Made by a program: the position numbers and the translations under genes. The notes under the pieces are model-generated. The model worked only from the letters and a program-made list of their open reading frames with translations. It had not been told where the DNA came from and ran no database searches. A stretch of 64,000 nucleotides of DNA from Daucus carota subsp. sativus. Taxonomy: Eukaryota > Streptophyta > Magnoliopsida > Apiales > Apiaceae. Positions 24,071 to 35,059 of this stretch are shown here, piece after piece. Position 1 is the first letter of the stretch; the number at the start of each line of letters is the position of its first letter. Where the stretch lies: contig NC_030384.2 in NCBI RefSeq assembly GCF_001625215.2, positions 28,756,527-28,820,526 on the forward strand, read 5' to 3'.

Positions 24071-25677
24071 CTAAATATCTTCATACCTAGACCAAAGTTC
24101 ACAATCAAAAGCATCGATCTCAACACTGCGTTTTAAGTGTTTGATTTGTGCTATTGTTGAAGCTCTAGGATATTGCAATATCTCTTCTGTCATTTTTAAT
24201 GCAACACCACTTTCTATGCTTATATCACGGTGAATGAACATTGTTTTGAGCAATGGAGAGTGAGCAAGTACAAACTTGACTAGCTCCAATTCAGCTTTAA
24301 GACCTGTGAAATAACTGAACGAGACAATCTGAAGATGACGTGTAGTAGTACAATCTTCAGAATCTTCTATCCGATAATTTTCGAGATCTTTTTCACGATA
24401 ACAATCCTCATTGTCACAATCCTCATCAAACTCACAACCCGTAGCCTATTGACAAAGAAAACATTCTTCAATTGTCAAACAGTAGCTAGCTATACTGAAA
24501 CAGAATGAGCTAAAGTGCATACGACTCACCGAGATATATAATTCGCACAAGTTGGGAGCACTCCGAATCATATAAAGCAAACAAGAAACCTCAGACAAGT
24601 GGGTGAAATGTATATCACCGATGTTTAGAGTCTTTAGGTACAGAAGTGGTTTAGAAAGTCTGTTAGGACAACCGCCTTTAGCCAAGTACTTCAAAACACA
24701 GAATGAAAACATACTCAATTAAATCTTTGTAAGTAATGTTAGAGTGAGAACAGACAATCTAAAGAAAATCTAAATATTACCTTCAGAAAATCCCTTGCTA
24801 TAGAGAACTTCTCAATTTTGTGTAAACTACCGAGATGCTTGACCACATTCGATGTTTTTGACTCCTTTAGCGTGCCTAGCCGCGACAAAATGAATGAATA
24901 TTCCGTAAGGTTCTCTAACCCAGCGTAAGGAATTTCGGAATATGCTTCCCCATTTACTTGATGCAGGCAATTGAGATTAGGAGCACGGAAGTTGGTATGG
25001 AACAGTCCATCACAAAGTATCAAGCTCAATTTCTCGAGCACGGGGCAATCAAAGATGTTTTGTTTGAAACAATTTGCATCATATGGCGTAGGACGATGGG
25101 GCTCAACTAGCTCAAGAATCTTCAGATGAGTAAATCTTCCAAATGTAGGTTTATAGGGAAACTGCACAGCTGAAAGCCTCAAATGGGTAAGATCTAAAGA
25201 GGAAAAATGGTGTGCCGTAACGTTTCGAAGCTCATAGTCGTCCAGAATAACTTCCTTGGTACCTTTGACTGATAATAACTGAATCCACTGATCGATAAAA
25301 TCATGAACTATTTGAGGATCACCATATTGAGGTATGTTGAGTGAAAATTTAAGGATTGGACCCTTGTGGAGTAGAATAATTTTATTTATCCTACTAACAA
25401 ATTCATAGGCCATCATCCTACTAAAAAATTCATATGCCACCAGTTTATCATCATCATTCACACCTAATTTCTCAAACATTCCATCAACGAATTTATCGTC
25501 AAAGATTAGGTGTGGCATCATAGTCCAACAATGCCTCCATTTCTTCGACAAAATGCTAGTTCTCACTGCATCCCTTATTGGCATAAAACATAGAATAGTT
25601 TCTCGTACGTTCTGAGGCAGCTCGCTGATTCTATCTTCCTTGATACTACCAATTTTTTTCACACTAGATTCTGCCAT
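24071..25677 (-). CDS. F-box/LRR/FBD protein, array member 2
   Basis: Exons 25677-24781, 24688-24530 and 24445-24071, all GT-AG and phase 0, give about 476 residues. I start at MAESSVKK, not the upstream in-frame Met, because a leader-intron acceptor (TTATTGCAG, ending at 25688) lies between them. The F-box (RISELPQNVRETILCFMP, then KKWRHCW) is at about residues 13-60. Short LRRs follow (SSLDLTHLRL, NFRAPNLNCLH, AGLENLTEYS). The last exon encodes an acidic Cys-rich stretch and the FBD-like LAHSPLLKTMFIH. It is a predicted SCF substrate receptor. A 27-bp tandem duplication in exon 1 (25390-25443) adds nine residues (two YEF-SR repeats) absent from member 3. Predicted leader intron: 25688-25993. 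Confidence 0.88.
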
Positions 25678-26222
25678 TCTGTTGGATCTGCAATAAGAAA
25701 ATGCCAACACAGTTGCTAGAAATTAACTTACATTTTAGGGTTTTCTCTTCTAAATTATAATTAGGATTCAAGTAAAATATAGAAAAGTGATCCCGGTTAC
25801 GATGTACCGGACCAAATTACAAACCAACAACCAAATTCTTGCATGTTTGGCTTTAATAATTAGTTTAACACAAGTTAGATTGCTCAGCTGTTAAGTACAT
25901 TGACAACACAACCTAATCAAATCGGCAATTGAAATTGAAAACTAAGAGATATAAAAACATATATGAATAAGCAAAGGCAGCACAAAAACATACCACAAAT
26001 ACATAGATGCAATCCAGAAATGAAATATGAACATTGAGAAATCTTCTTCTACATGAAGAGTGAGTTTTCACTTTGCTTGCCTGGCAGCCTGTATCCAATA
26101 ATACCAAACCCGTGTATCCGAACGGTCACGACTCACGACTCGCACTAATTTGTTTATGGGTTGGGCCAAAATTCTAAAAATGAAAAAGGGGACCGGATAA
26201 AACGAAGGCTCATTTTAAAATT

Positions 26223-26545
26223 AGTGTTCTAAAAATCCGATTTAACCGATTAATCCCGATTAATATCCTGCAAACTTTTTTTTTGAGAGAATATATCCTG
26301 CAAACTTGGTTACTGATTCGACTTTTGAAATCCGATTAATCTTTATATATATATATTTCTTAATCAAAATATATACAATAAATTTTTAAAATTAAACTAT
26401 TATATTACTTTAAATAGCTAATATAATGACAACTGAATATTAAATAATATTTTAATATTAAAATAAATCCGATTAATCCTGATTTCCGATTAATCTCTGA
26501 ATCAGTAGTTCAATCGATTAGGTCCGATTCCCGATTGTTTAAGAC
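26223..26545. mobile_element. MITE-like element with CCGATTAAT inverted ends
   Basis: Left edge GTTCTAAAAATCCGATTTAA followed by CGATTAATCCCGATTAAT; right edge GATTAGGTCCGATTCCCGA. ATTAGT occurs near both outer edges (26220 and 26543 region). An internal AT-rich core has AATCCGATTAATC repeated inversely. Superfamily not certain. Confidence 0.5.
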
Positions 26546-26550
26546 TAATA

Positions 26551-26832
26551 TTTCCTCCGTCCTGGGTTGAAATAGTGTGATTAAGAAACAACTTTCATTT
26601 ATTATTTAAAAAAGAAATTTTGGAATAAAAATATAAATTATAATTTTTTATTAAAGAAAAATTAAAAAATAATAAGGGGAGGTATATATTTTTAATCACT
26701 TTAAACTATTGTGAAAAGTCAAAATGATAACTAAAAATATAATAAAAGAATATCATTATTTATAAATATGGAAAATTCGAGGAAGAGTACACAGAGGAGT
26801 GTAGATAAGTAAGTAGTTTGAATGCGGAGGTA
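26551..26832. mobile_element. Stowaway-type MITE
   Basis: Left end TTTCCTCCGTCCTGGG and right end AATGCGGAGGTA are inverted, with TA next to the left end. The interior is AT-rich with matching AATCACTTTAAAC and TAGTGTGATTAAG segments. About 280 bp, normal for Stowaway. Confidence 0.6.
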
Positions 26833-27399
26833 ATTTCGCAACATCTCGTATCAATTGAAAACAAATATTCTGGACCTTTTATAATTTTTTGTCAAATCAC
26901 AATAATGTATGCTGACAGCTTCTTGTACTAATTTTTGTTAAATAATGTGAAAATTTGATCGGTTCAAGTTACGCAATATTATTTGATCAAACTAGTTTAG
27001 AAGCCGCACGTTATGTACGGCGGTTTATAAAAAATATATTAATGATTTAAAATTAATATTTGTAGAATAAAATAAATGTGACAAAGCTCAGTAATGATTC
27101 AAAATTAATTTTTGCAGAATAAAATCAATTTTATATTATATACATCTCGATGTAAAACCAAAATTAATATATAAAATTATAAAATTGGACTATAATTCAT
27201 GAGTAAAAAAAAGAAAATAATTTTTACATGTAATTAACGATTTAAATCACAACGAATCTTAATTTTAGTTGTGTTTTTTTAAAAGTAGTCATGCTCTCAA
27301 CTAACATTGACATTAATTTTTTCAAACATTACTTATTAGACATATACAATACACCCCACATGTAAAAAAAAGCATACGGTAATTTAACATAACTGATTG

Positions 27400-27665
27400 A
27401 TGACATGTGGCAATATACATTGATTGCGTTAAAGAGGGGACTTGTATCCTCTTGGTCACAGGTTCGACCCCCGAAAGGAGCGATATTTGTGATTATGCTT
27501 CCTGAGCCAGAGTCTGTCGCTTAAATGCGGTTTACCTTGGTTCACGTGGTTGGTTTGCAGGCTATTACGTGACCTCGTGGGTTTACTGCACTCAAAGGGT
27601 AGCGGCTGAGAGATGTGTTCAAATGAAGGGAAGCTATTCTTTATTAAATAAAAATAATTTAGGAT
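27400..27665 (+). mobile_element. tRNA-derived SINE
   Basis: Contains a strong RNA polymerase III B box, GGTTCGACCCC (27462-27472), about 55 bp after a weak A-box-like TGGCAATATAC. The unrelated body runs through GTGACCTCGTGGGTTTACTG and GGGTAGCGGCTGA to an A/T-rich tail (TTATTAAATAAAAAT). Length and architecture fit a plant SINE; I cannot define its target duplication. Confidence 0.65.
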
Positions 27666-27679
27666 ATTGAACACTGAAG

Positions 27680-27956
27680 CACATTATCTTAGTAGCATCT
27701 CCAACAGCTTAACTATATGGGTATATCCAATAGTCTCCTAGTTGGCTCTTCGTAAGTTAGTGTATTATTAGAAGTGTGAACTCCAATAATGCTTTTTATA
27801 TTCACTCCTAACATTATATTTTATTATTATTTGAACTCCACTATGACAAAAACTGAAATTCAAATGGGTGAGTGAACATTGTATTATAAAAAAAATGGTT
27901 AAAAGCCATGTAATGGCTCTTAAAAGAGAAAGAAGAGACTCTTAGTATTTGCCCAC
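27680..27956. other. spacer between F-box units, probable MITE remnant
   Basis: AGCATCTCCAACAGC at 27694 is a common terminus of plant MITEs. AAAAGCCATGTAATGGC near 27900 may be its far side. No gene. Confidence 0.35.
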
Positions 27957-28522
27957 GGGTGCAAATAAGCTCACTTCAAAAAGTTTAACTCCAGATTTCA
28001 AATTACTAATCGTCCCGAAAGTTCAGGTGTGAAATTTCTGCTCTTAATAATCAAAAAAAAGATGCAGCTGCAAAGGCAGATAAGCACAAACATTTACTGC
28101 ATTTATCTATACTATGTTTTGGTTTTTTTTATCTCCAGCCTACTTGATATTTAGTTATTTAAATCTTTGTTTAGTTTTAAGTTCAAGAAACCTAATATTT
28201 TGAACACTTGAACGGCTAGCATATTTGTTGTATATAACTTTCGATAAGTTTAGACAATTAAGATAATAAAGCTAAATTAAGCAAATCTTAGGATACAAGA
28301 GATGCAGTCCACATACATGATCTAGGTGGTAATGAAGATAGAAACACAAAAGCACATGGTCATGACTGTAGCAGATATAAAACATTGAAAGTTGCCAACT
28401 TACACAGATACATTTGTTGCAAATGTTCTACTAAACAGCTGTTTTTTATCTTCTTTTTGTTACTCCAAAGTGGCTAGAAAGCAGGAGCCAGAAGCTTGAC
28501 TGCAAGTCTGCAACAAGGCTAT

Positions 28523-30116
28523 CTATATCTCATACCCACACCAAAGTTCATCATCAAAAGCATCGATCTCAATACTGTGTTCTAAGTGTTTGACTTGTGC
28601 TATTGTTGAAGCTCTAGGATATTGCAATATCTCCTCTGTCAGTTTTAATGCTACACCACTTTTAATGCTTACATCACGGTGACGGTGAATGAACATTGTT
28701 TTGAGCAATGGAGAGTGAGCAAGTACAAACTTGACTAGCTCCAACTCAGCTCTGAGACCTCTGAAATAATTGAACGAGACAATCTGAAGATGACCTGTAG
28801 TAGTACAGTCTTCAGAATCTTCTATCCGATAATTTTGGAGATCGTTTTCACCATCACAATTTTCATCATCACAATCCTCATCGCCATCACAATCCGTAGC
28901 CTAATATTACAGAAAACATTATTCGATTGTCAAACAGTAGCTAGCTATAGTGAAACAGAATGAACTAAAGTGCATACGACTCACCGAGATATATAATTTG
29001 CACAAGTTGGGAGCACTCCGAATCATACAAAGCAAACAAGAAACCTCAGACAAGTGGGTGAAATGTATATCAGCGATGCTTAAAGTCTTTAGGTAGGGAA
29101 GTGACTTAGAAAGTCTATTGGGACAACCGCCTTTAGCCAAGTACTTCAAAACACAGAATGAATACATATTCAATTAAATTTTTGTAAGTAAACGTTAGAG
29201 TTTGAACAGGCAATCTAAAAGAAAATCTAAATATTACCTTCAGAAAATCCCTTGCTGCAGAGAACTTCTCAATTTTGTGTAAACTACCGAGATACTTGAC
29301 CACATTCGATGTTTTCAACTCCTTTAGTGTGCCTAGTTGTGCCAACATTAATGAATATTCTGTAAGGTTCTCTAACCCAGCGTAAGGGATTTCGGTAGTT
29401 GCTTCCCGATATATTTGATGCAGGCAATTGAGATTAGGAGCGTGGAAGTTGGTATGGAACAGTCCATCACAAAGTATCAAGCTCAACTTCTCAAGCACGG
29501 GGCAATCAAAGATGTTTTTTTTGAAACTATAAGCATCATCAGTATAATGGGCATGAACTAGCTCAAGAATCTTCAGATGAGTAAATCTTCCAAATGTAGG
29601 TTTATAGGGAAACCAAACACTTATCAGCCTCAAATGGGTAAGATCTAAAGAGGAAAAATGGTGTGCCGTAACGTGTCGAAGCAGATAGTCATCCAGAATA
29701 ACTTCCTTGGTACCTCTGACTGATAATAACGGAATCCACTGATCAATAAAATCATGAAGTAGTTGAGCATCACAATTATAATGAGGATTATAATAAGGTA
29801 TGGTGAATGAAAATTTAAGGATTGGACCCTTGTGGAGTAGAATAATTTTATTTATCCTACTAACTAATCCATAGGCATTAAGTCTATCATCACCATCGCG
29901 ACCTAATTTCCTTAAGATTCGATTAACGAATTCTTCGTCAAAGATTAGGTGTGGCATCATAGTCCAACAATGCCTCCATTTCTTCGACAAAATGCTAGTT
30001 CTCACTGCATCCTCTATTGGCATAAAACATAGAATAGTTTCTCGTACGTTCTGAGGCAGCTTGCTGATTCTATCTTCCTCGATACGACTGGTTTTTTTCA
30101 CACTAGATTCTGCCAT
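28523..30116 (-). CDS. F-box/LRR/FBD protein, array member 3
   Basis: Exons 30116-29238, 29143-28985 and 28900-28523 (GT-AG, phase 0) give about 471 residues. Very close to member 2 throughout: MAESSVKKTSRIEEDRISKL opens the F-box, then KKWRHCWTMMPHLIFD, LRR-like SSLDLTHLRL and AGLENLTEYS, and C-terminal LAHSPLLKTMFIH. The acidic linker at the start of the last exon is Asp/Glu-rich and differs in length from that of member 2. Predicted leader intron 30127-30716 holds a MITE, which roughly doubles its length compared with member 2. Likely an SCF substrate receptor of unknown target. Confidence 0.88.
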
Positions 30117-30210
30117 TCTGTTGGATCTGCAATAAGAAAATGCCAACACAGTTGCTAGAATTTAACCTCCATTCTAGGGTTTTCAAACTATAACAAGGAT
30201 TCAAACCTTA

Positions 30211-30519
30211 TGTTGTGTTTGGTTGGGGAGAATGGAATGGAATGGAATGAAATGAGTAAAAAATACTTGAAAATAATAAAGATAGGAAGAAAGTTTTGAA
30301 AAAATTTGAAAGAGTGCAAAATTGCTATGATGAGATTTGAGAAGAAATTGAGGATGGGAGAGAATGAAGCATTCCATCTCAAATGGAAGGGGTGATATCT
30401 AGCATATGATGTAGGGAATGGAATGAAGGAAAGAATAAAATTTCTTAAAAATCATCCATAAAATAGTTCATTTTTCATTCCATTCCTTCCGGAATCATTC
30501 ACCCCAACCAAACACAACA
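30211..30519. mobile_element. Tourist-type (PIF/Harbinger) MITE, 309 bp, in the leader intron of array member 3
   Basis: Terminal inverted repeats TGTTGTGTTTGGTTGGGG and CCCCAACCAAACACAACA are perfect over 18 bp. The flanking target duplication is TTA (30208-30210 and 30520-30522). Interior is rich in GGAATGGAATG and its complement. The matching position of unit 1 (about 25765) has no insertion. Confidence 0.92.
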
Positions 30520-30830
30520 TTAGAGTTTTAGTAGCATCCTAGTAAAATAGTATAAAATAGTGATCCTTGTGAGTAACTAAAAATTAGTCAAACACAAGTA
30601 TATTGACAACAAAACCCAATCAAATCAGCAATTGAAATTGAAAACTAAAAATAAAAAGCTTAACAGATATAAAAACGTACTCTATATGAATAAGCAAACA
30701 CAGCACCAAAACATACCACTAGTACATAAATGCGATGAAGAAATCTTCTTCTTCCTGAAGACTGAGTTTTCACTTTGCTTGCCTGGCGGCCTGTATACAA
30801 TGAAACCACCAATCGTGTGTATTCGAACCG

Positions 30831-32049
30831 TCACACAAATTTGTTTATGGGTTGTGGGCCTGTGGCTGGGCTGAAAAGTTCAAAAATCAAAAAGCGGACC
30901 GGACTCCGGAGCAAACCAATTTTAAAAAAGGGTCCTTTTAACTTAATCTAAAATAATATTAATTCTATTTTTATTTATAAAAATGGAAAAAAATTTATGA
31001 TGATACATGATACTAAAATTATAATCGAATTATTCTTACTTTATATGTGATTATATTTTTTAATTTCATTTTTTTTTCTAATATCATGTATCATATATGA
31101 TTTTTTTATTTTCTCGAGGAACACATTTGAAACTTATGTCCATTTAGGTGAGTTTAAAATAAGGATTTCTTACTTTAATAAAGAATTGAAATAAAAGTTA
31201 GATGCAAGATTTTTTTTTTAGACATAAAGTTTGAATCAAGTTAAGACGAAGCGAATGTTTGCTTTCAAGAAGCAAAAGTTGATTTTGCCTTCCGCACCCG
31301 TTTGTGTAAATAAATAGATTTACTTTTAAGAAACTGAGAAGGATAGTTTTCTCTCTCAAAGTTTCTGCTTCTTTTCCAAACATTTTATCACCTTATTTAC
31401 TTCTCACTTATAATCCACTTCTGCACTTTAAACAAAAAGTCACTTTTTTTAAACTTGCCCAAACGGCGCCAAGTGATTAAAGTATTTGGAAAAGAAGTAA
31501 GATTTATGAAACAACTTAACTTCTTAAAAGTACTTCTTGATTTTTTAGAAAAAAATACAAATAAATGCTTTTAATTTATAAATCCAGACTTAAAAGCCGG
31601 AACCAAACACCGGCTTATTTTCTAATTTATGATTTGTAAGGACTTCTTCTTCATATTTGACTTGGGATTTACACTTCGAAAAGTCCAACTATCACACATG
31701 ATTCTTTTTTTATATAAAATTGGTAATTATTTCACTTCAATTAATAAATTATTTTATTCTTTCTAAAATTATAAAAAGATATTTATTTGAAAATAACAAT
31801 GTTGATTTAACCAGTTTTGAAACCCATTTTGGAAAAAAAAAATTGGAAAATATTATTTTCTGAAAGTAATTACAAAAAAATGTCAAACACCATCTTAAAT
31901 ATAATATTAATTTTATATAATATAAGTTATATAACATTAAAATATATGATATTAATGATATTAATTTATAAGATATAAATTTATCCGTTTTTCAATAACA
32001 CATTAGAAAACTAGGCTTCTTTTCAAAAAAAAAAAAAAACTAGCCTTAA
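30831..32049. other. intergenic, transposon-like AT-rich sequence
   Basis: No gene. AAACGGCGCCAAGTG (31460) and AAGCCGGAACCAAACACCGG (31595) look like transposon subterminal sequence, but complete ends cannot be set. Confidence 0.4.
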
Positions 32050-32725
32050 ATTCTGTGGAGACCCAAATTTTTGGAGACTTGGAGACCCTTCATTTATATA
32101 TAATCCAACGGCTCAAATGATTTCAATTAATAATTAAAAAAAATTGTTTCCATTATCACGTGTATTGCTAAATTGTCTCCATGTTCTGCAGATTGTAATT
32201 AGCCTCTACCTCCCTTCAAAAGATCCGTCTACTCATCTACTCTTCTGTGGTGCCATGGTCCTCCTTATTCTTCTTTATGTATCCATGGTATGGTACATGT
32301 CCGAGACTGATTTCACCGTGCAATATACTCTGGCTTTCGTGTTGGAGGCTCAGATTTTGTTCTTATTAATCATGATTGTCTTGAACTTCAGAGGGAGATA
32401 ATCGTGTTATTCAGCAGTTCTTTATCTGTTCGTTGTCTCCCAGAAAAAAAAGGGGAGAAAGTTCAGGAGAACAAAAGAGTGAGGAGAACAACAGAGTGAT
32501 AACTGTGAACAACATATTTTAAGAGACTACAATCATGTGTGCATATACGGCTATTACGGTACTCAATACTTGGAAATATCCAATATCCAATATTTTTTAA
32601 TTAAAAAGAAATTAACAGATGTCGTGTAGATCTACCGTTCAGTGTAATTTTTAATCTAATGGTGCTACATATGGTCTTCAAATACTCCAAAGAAATAAGT
32701 CTCCAAGGAGTCCAACTCAATAAAA
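32050..32725. mobile_element. possible transposon carrying a captured exon
   Basis: Left side has GGAGACCCAAATTTTTGGAG and TCCAACGGCTCAAAT. Right side has GATCTACCGTTCAGTG, GGTCTTCAAATACTCC and AAGTCTCCAAGGAGTCC, roughly inverted. Between them lies an open segment at 32144-32401 that does not look like transposon sequence. Inferred from weak inverted similarity only. Confidence 0.3.
32144..32401 (+). CDS. short membrane-protein-like open frame, possibly one captured exon
   Basis: Codes for up to 85 residues with two hydrophobic helices (about residues 32-50 and 62-80) and a terminal NFRGR. A splice-acceptor-like TTCTGCAG (about 32186-32193) precedes ATTGTAATTAGC, so the true coding part may begin there as a terminal exon rather than at the ATG. 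I do not recognise the family, and no partner exon is visible upstream. Low confidence that it is expressed. Confidence 0.25.
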   Translation: MFPLSRVLLNCLHVLQIVISLYLPSKDPSTHLLFCGAMVLLILLYVSMVWYMSETDFTVQYTLAFVLEAQILFLLIMIVLNFRGR

Positions 32726-34787
32726 CAGAAAATTCCAAACACTATGTATTAATTTTCTCCAACAGCCAAATTTTCGAAGTAATCATATTTTATTTATCGG
32801 TTATTTTCAGCTCTGAATGGACTGCATGATTGTTAGAAGTTTCCATTAACTTCAGTTTTTTTTTTTTTGCCAAGAGGTTTCCATTAACTTTAACCCTTGT
32901 GATTTTCAGGTTTTATAATATACCTTAAATAATAGATAATATACTATTTTTATATATCATATTATCATACTATATAATTAGTGTGATCAATATCATGTAT
33001 AGTATAATATATATTTGATAATGCTTACAAGTTACAATGAAATAATAAATTGATGAATTTACTCTAAATGACAGTAATCAAAAATCAAACTAATTGGTGT
33101 TTCAACCAATTGTTGTCATCATTAATTCTAACATTAGAACGCTTATAAATGGTCTAGACTCCAAACGAATAGACTTGAGTCGGAGTTTAGGTTTTTTTTC
33201 TTCTGAAAAAGGATGAATTTTTCAAGCAAATGAAAAGTAATGTTCAAGATTGACCCGTTAATAAACAAGTCAAACACGAGTTTACTCATGAAAAATTTGA
33301 ATCGAACTAAACTCAAGCCGAGTTACCCTAAACAATTCATATAATTTTTACTCTCAGTCCTTATTTGTAAAATATGATTCATAGTTTTGTAAGTTACAAT
33401 CATATCTGTGGTATATTATTGTAATATTTACAATCACTTATATTCAACTCATCAACTCATAAAAAAATTTCACTGTGTTATTTACTCCGACAAATCTCAT
33501 TCTTATATGTAATTTACAAGTTACACCCAATTCAATATCTAACTATCATAATATTCATACATTCACATTCGACTCACAAGTAACATATAACTTGTTTTTA
33601 TATTGAGTTCCATTCCATTTTTTATCAAATATCTAATGATAATGATAATCGTTTAAAATTTTCATTTAGAATTATTCAGATTATACATATCTTTTAAATT
33701 TTAAAAAATATACAAATTTTATCTGAGTCGAGTTAGACGAGTTCGAGCCGATCCCCAAAAAAAAAAACTAGACTCGGATTCGCTTAAAAACTGAATGGAT
33801 TGGCAATTGCTTGGCAACAGTTTGAACTCTACTAGCAGTTGCTAGTTGGCTACTACCGAAACTGGTTCACTACTGCTTTCTTAAGCGGAGGGAGGCTTTT
33901 CCACATTCAGAAATTGATTGTATAGTTTAAAACAAGAACGTAGAAAATGGTTTTAAACTCTTTTCAGCTGTTATTCCTCTATGCTATCACTCCACGTTAT
34001 GATCTTTGAGATCTCAAAGCCATTGCCCAGATGTTCCACGTGTATGATCTTTGAGATCTCAGGTATCTTCCGGGCTCAACAATTGACAGATTTACTACAT
34101 GTTTATATATTTTCCTTTATAAATTTGTCAACATAACTTCTGGCATCTGAACAGAGAAATAATTACTAACAAGGCATGAAATTCGTTAGATCAATCTGAT
34201 TACAGATTGATGATCAGTCTCATAAGATGGTTGCTTGATTTTAATCCAGTTTTTATCTTTGGGGTATAATCAGTCTGATCGCGGCATAATGATCCCAATT
34301 TACAACTGAGATATGATAATAAAGTAAAGCTCGTATAGTGACATGTCCTTGAGAAAAAAAAGAGTTGATTGACAAGATAAAAAAGTTTTTAGTAGAATTA
34401 TCCTACAAGGTTAGTCTTTCTGGGTCATATTCTAAAGTATAATGCCTATGTACTAGACTATAAATTACAGATACATGTTCAACCAGGGTCACCAAAAGCA
34501 TATTAAGCAATATATTCAAATACTAGGAAGACTAAAAAGGTACGCAGTAGTTTGCGAATTACAGCAAGGAATGTGTATAAGAACTACTGCAGATTACAGC
34601 AAGGAATGTGTTTAAGAAAATGACAAATGAAAGAGTACCCCCCAGTTGACATTGGCGGCAAGGCTATCATTATAAGAGATGATTATTATCTTCCATGAGT
34701 ATTTGATTCTACAGTTCTACAAGATATGTATATTTGATTCTGCAGTTCTAAAAGATTCAGTTCCTCATAATGTTTTAAGGCTTACCG
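32726..34787. other. intergenic, AT-rich, with CGAGT-type repeat remnants
   Basis: No gene. 33160-33320 and 33720-33790 contain GAGTCGAGTT/ACTCGAAC-like motifs related in style to the GAGCC blocks at 13.6 and 47.5 kb. A short direct repeat (GTATGATCTTTGAGATCTCA, about 34042; near-copy at about 33999) lies 43 bp apart. Confidence 0.4.
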
Positions 34788-35035
34788 GTGTCTCATCTAA
34801 TAGCATCAAATGAAGATTCAAGGGCTTTCTTGGCTTTTACTAATACCCTTGTTGCAATTCTTTCTGCCATCGAAATAACTTCAGTTTCCGGCCAATGTCT
34901 TGACAATCAAAGATTGTTTTTGCTTCAATCAAGGGAGGGTTTAAAGTTCAATTCTTCTGCATCAACAAAGCTAGTAAAGTAGTGGAATCAGATCACACAT
35001 ATTGCTGCGAATGGGGAGTTGTGGCATATATGACA
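34788..35035 (+). pseudogene. N-terminal fragment of a Ve-like receptor protein gene
   Basis: The frame encodes a hydrophobic leader followed by SGQCLDNQRLFLLQSREGLK and STKLVK, the LRR N-terminal cap of Ve/Cf-type receptor-like proteins. A stop appears directly after LVK, where the family continues with a WN..T.CC motif. No LRRs follow. The same cap occurs, more damaged, at about 41430. Confidence 0.8.
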
Positions 35036-35059
35036 AGTAGAAACAGTAGCCAACTCAAA

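Larger units (their letters stand above)
23370..26107 (-). repeat. F-box segmental duplication unit 1
   Basis: A unit comprising 3' flank, gene and leader intron that recurs at 27957-30830 and, more diverged, at 35060-37400. It begins with AGGGTGCAAATAAGCT and, beyond the gene, ends near the CTTGCCTGGC stretch (26077, matching 30778). Units 1 and 2 are far more alike than either is to unit 3. Confidence 0.85.
27957..30830 (-). repeat. F-box segmental duplication unit 2
   Basis: Collinear with 23370-26107 through the 3' flank, gene, leader intron and upstream flank. It differs mainly by the Tourist MITE at 30211-30519 and by lacking the 127-bp repeat. Together with unit 1 it forms a young tandem pair in the same orientation. 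Confidence 0.85.

Noticed and set aside
27440..27480. tRNA gene suggested by the GGTTCGACCCC box
   Set aside because: No cloverleaf can be built around it and no acceptor stem pairs; the surrounding body fits a SINE.
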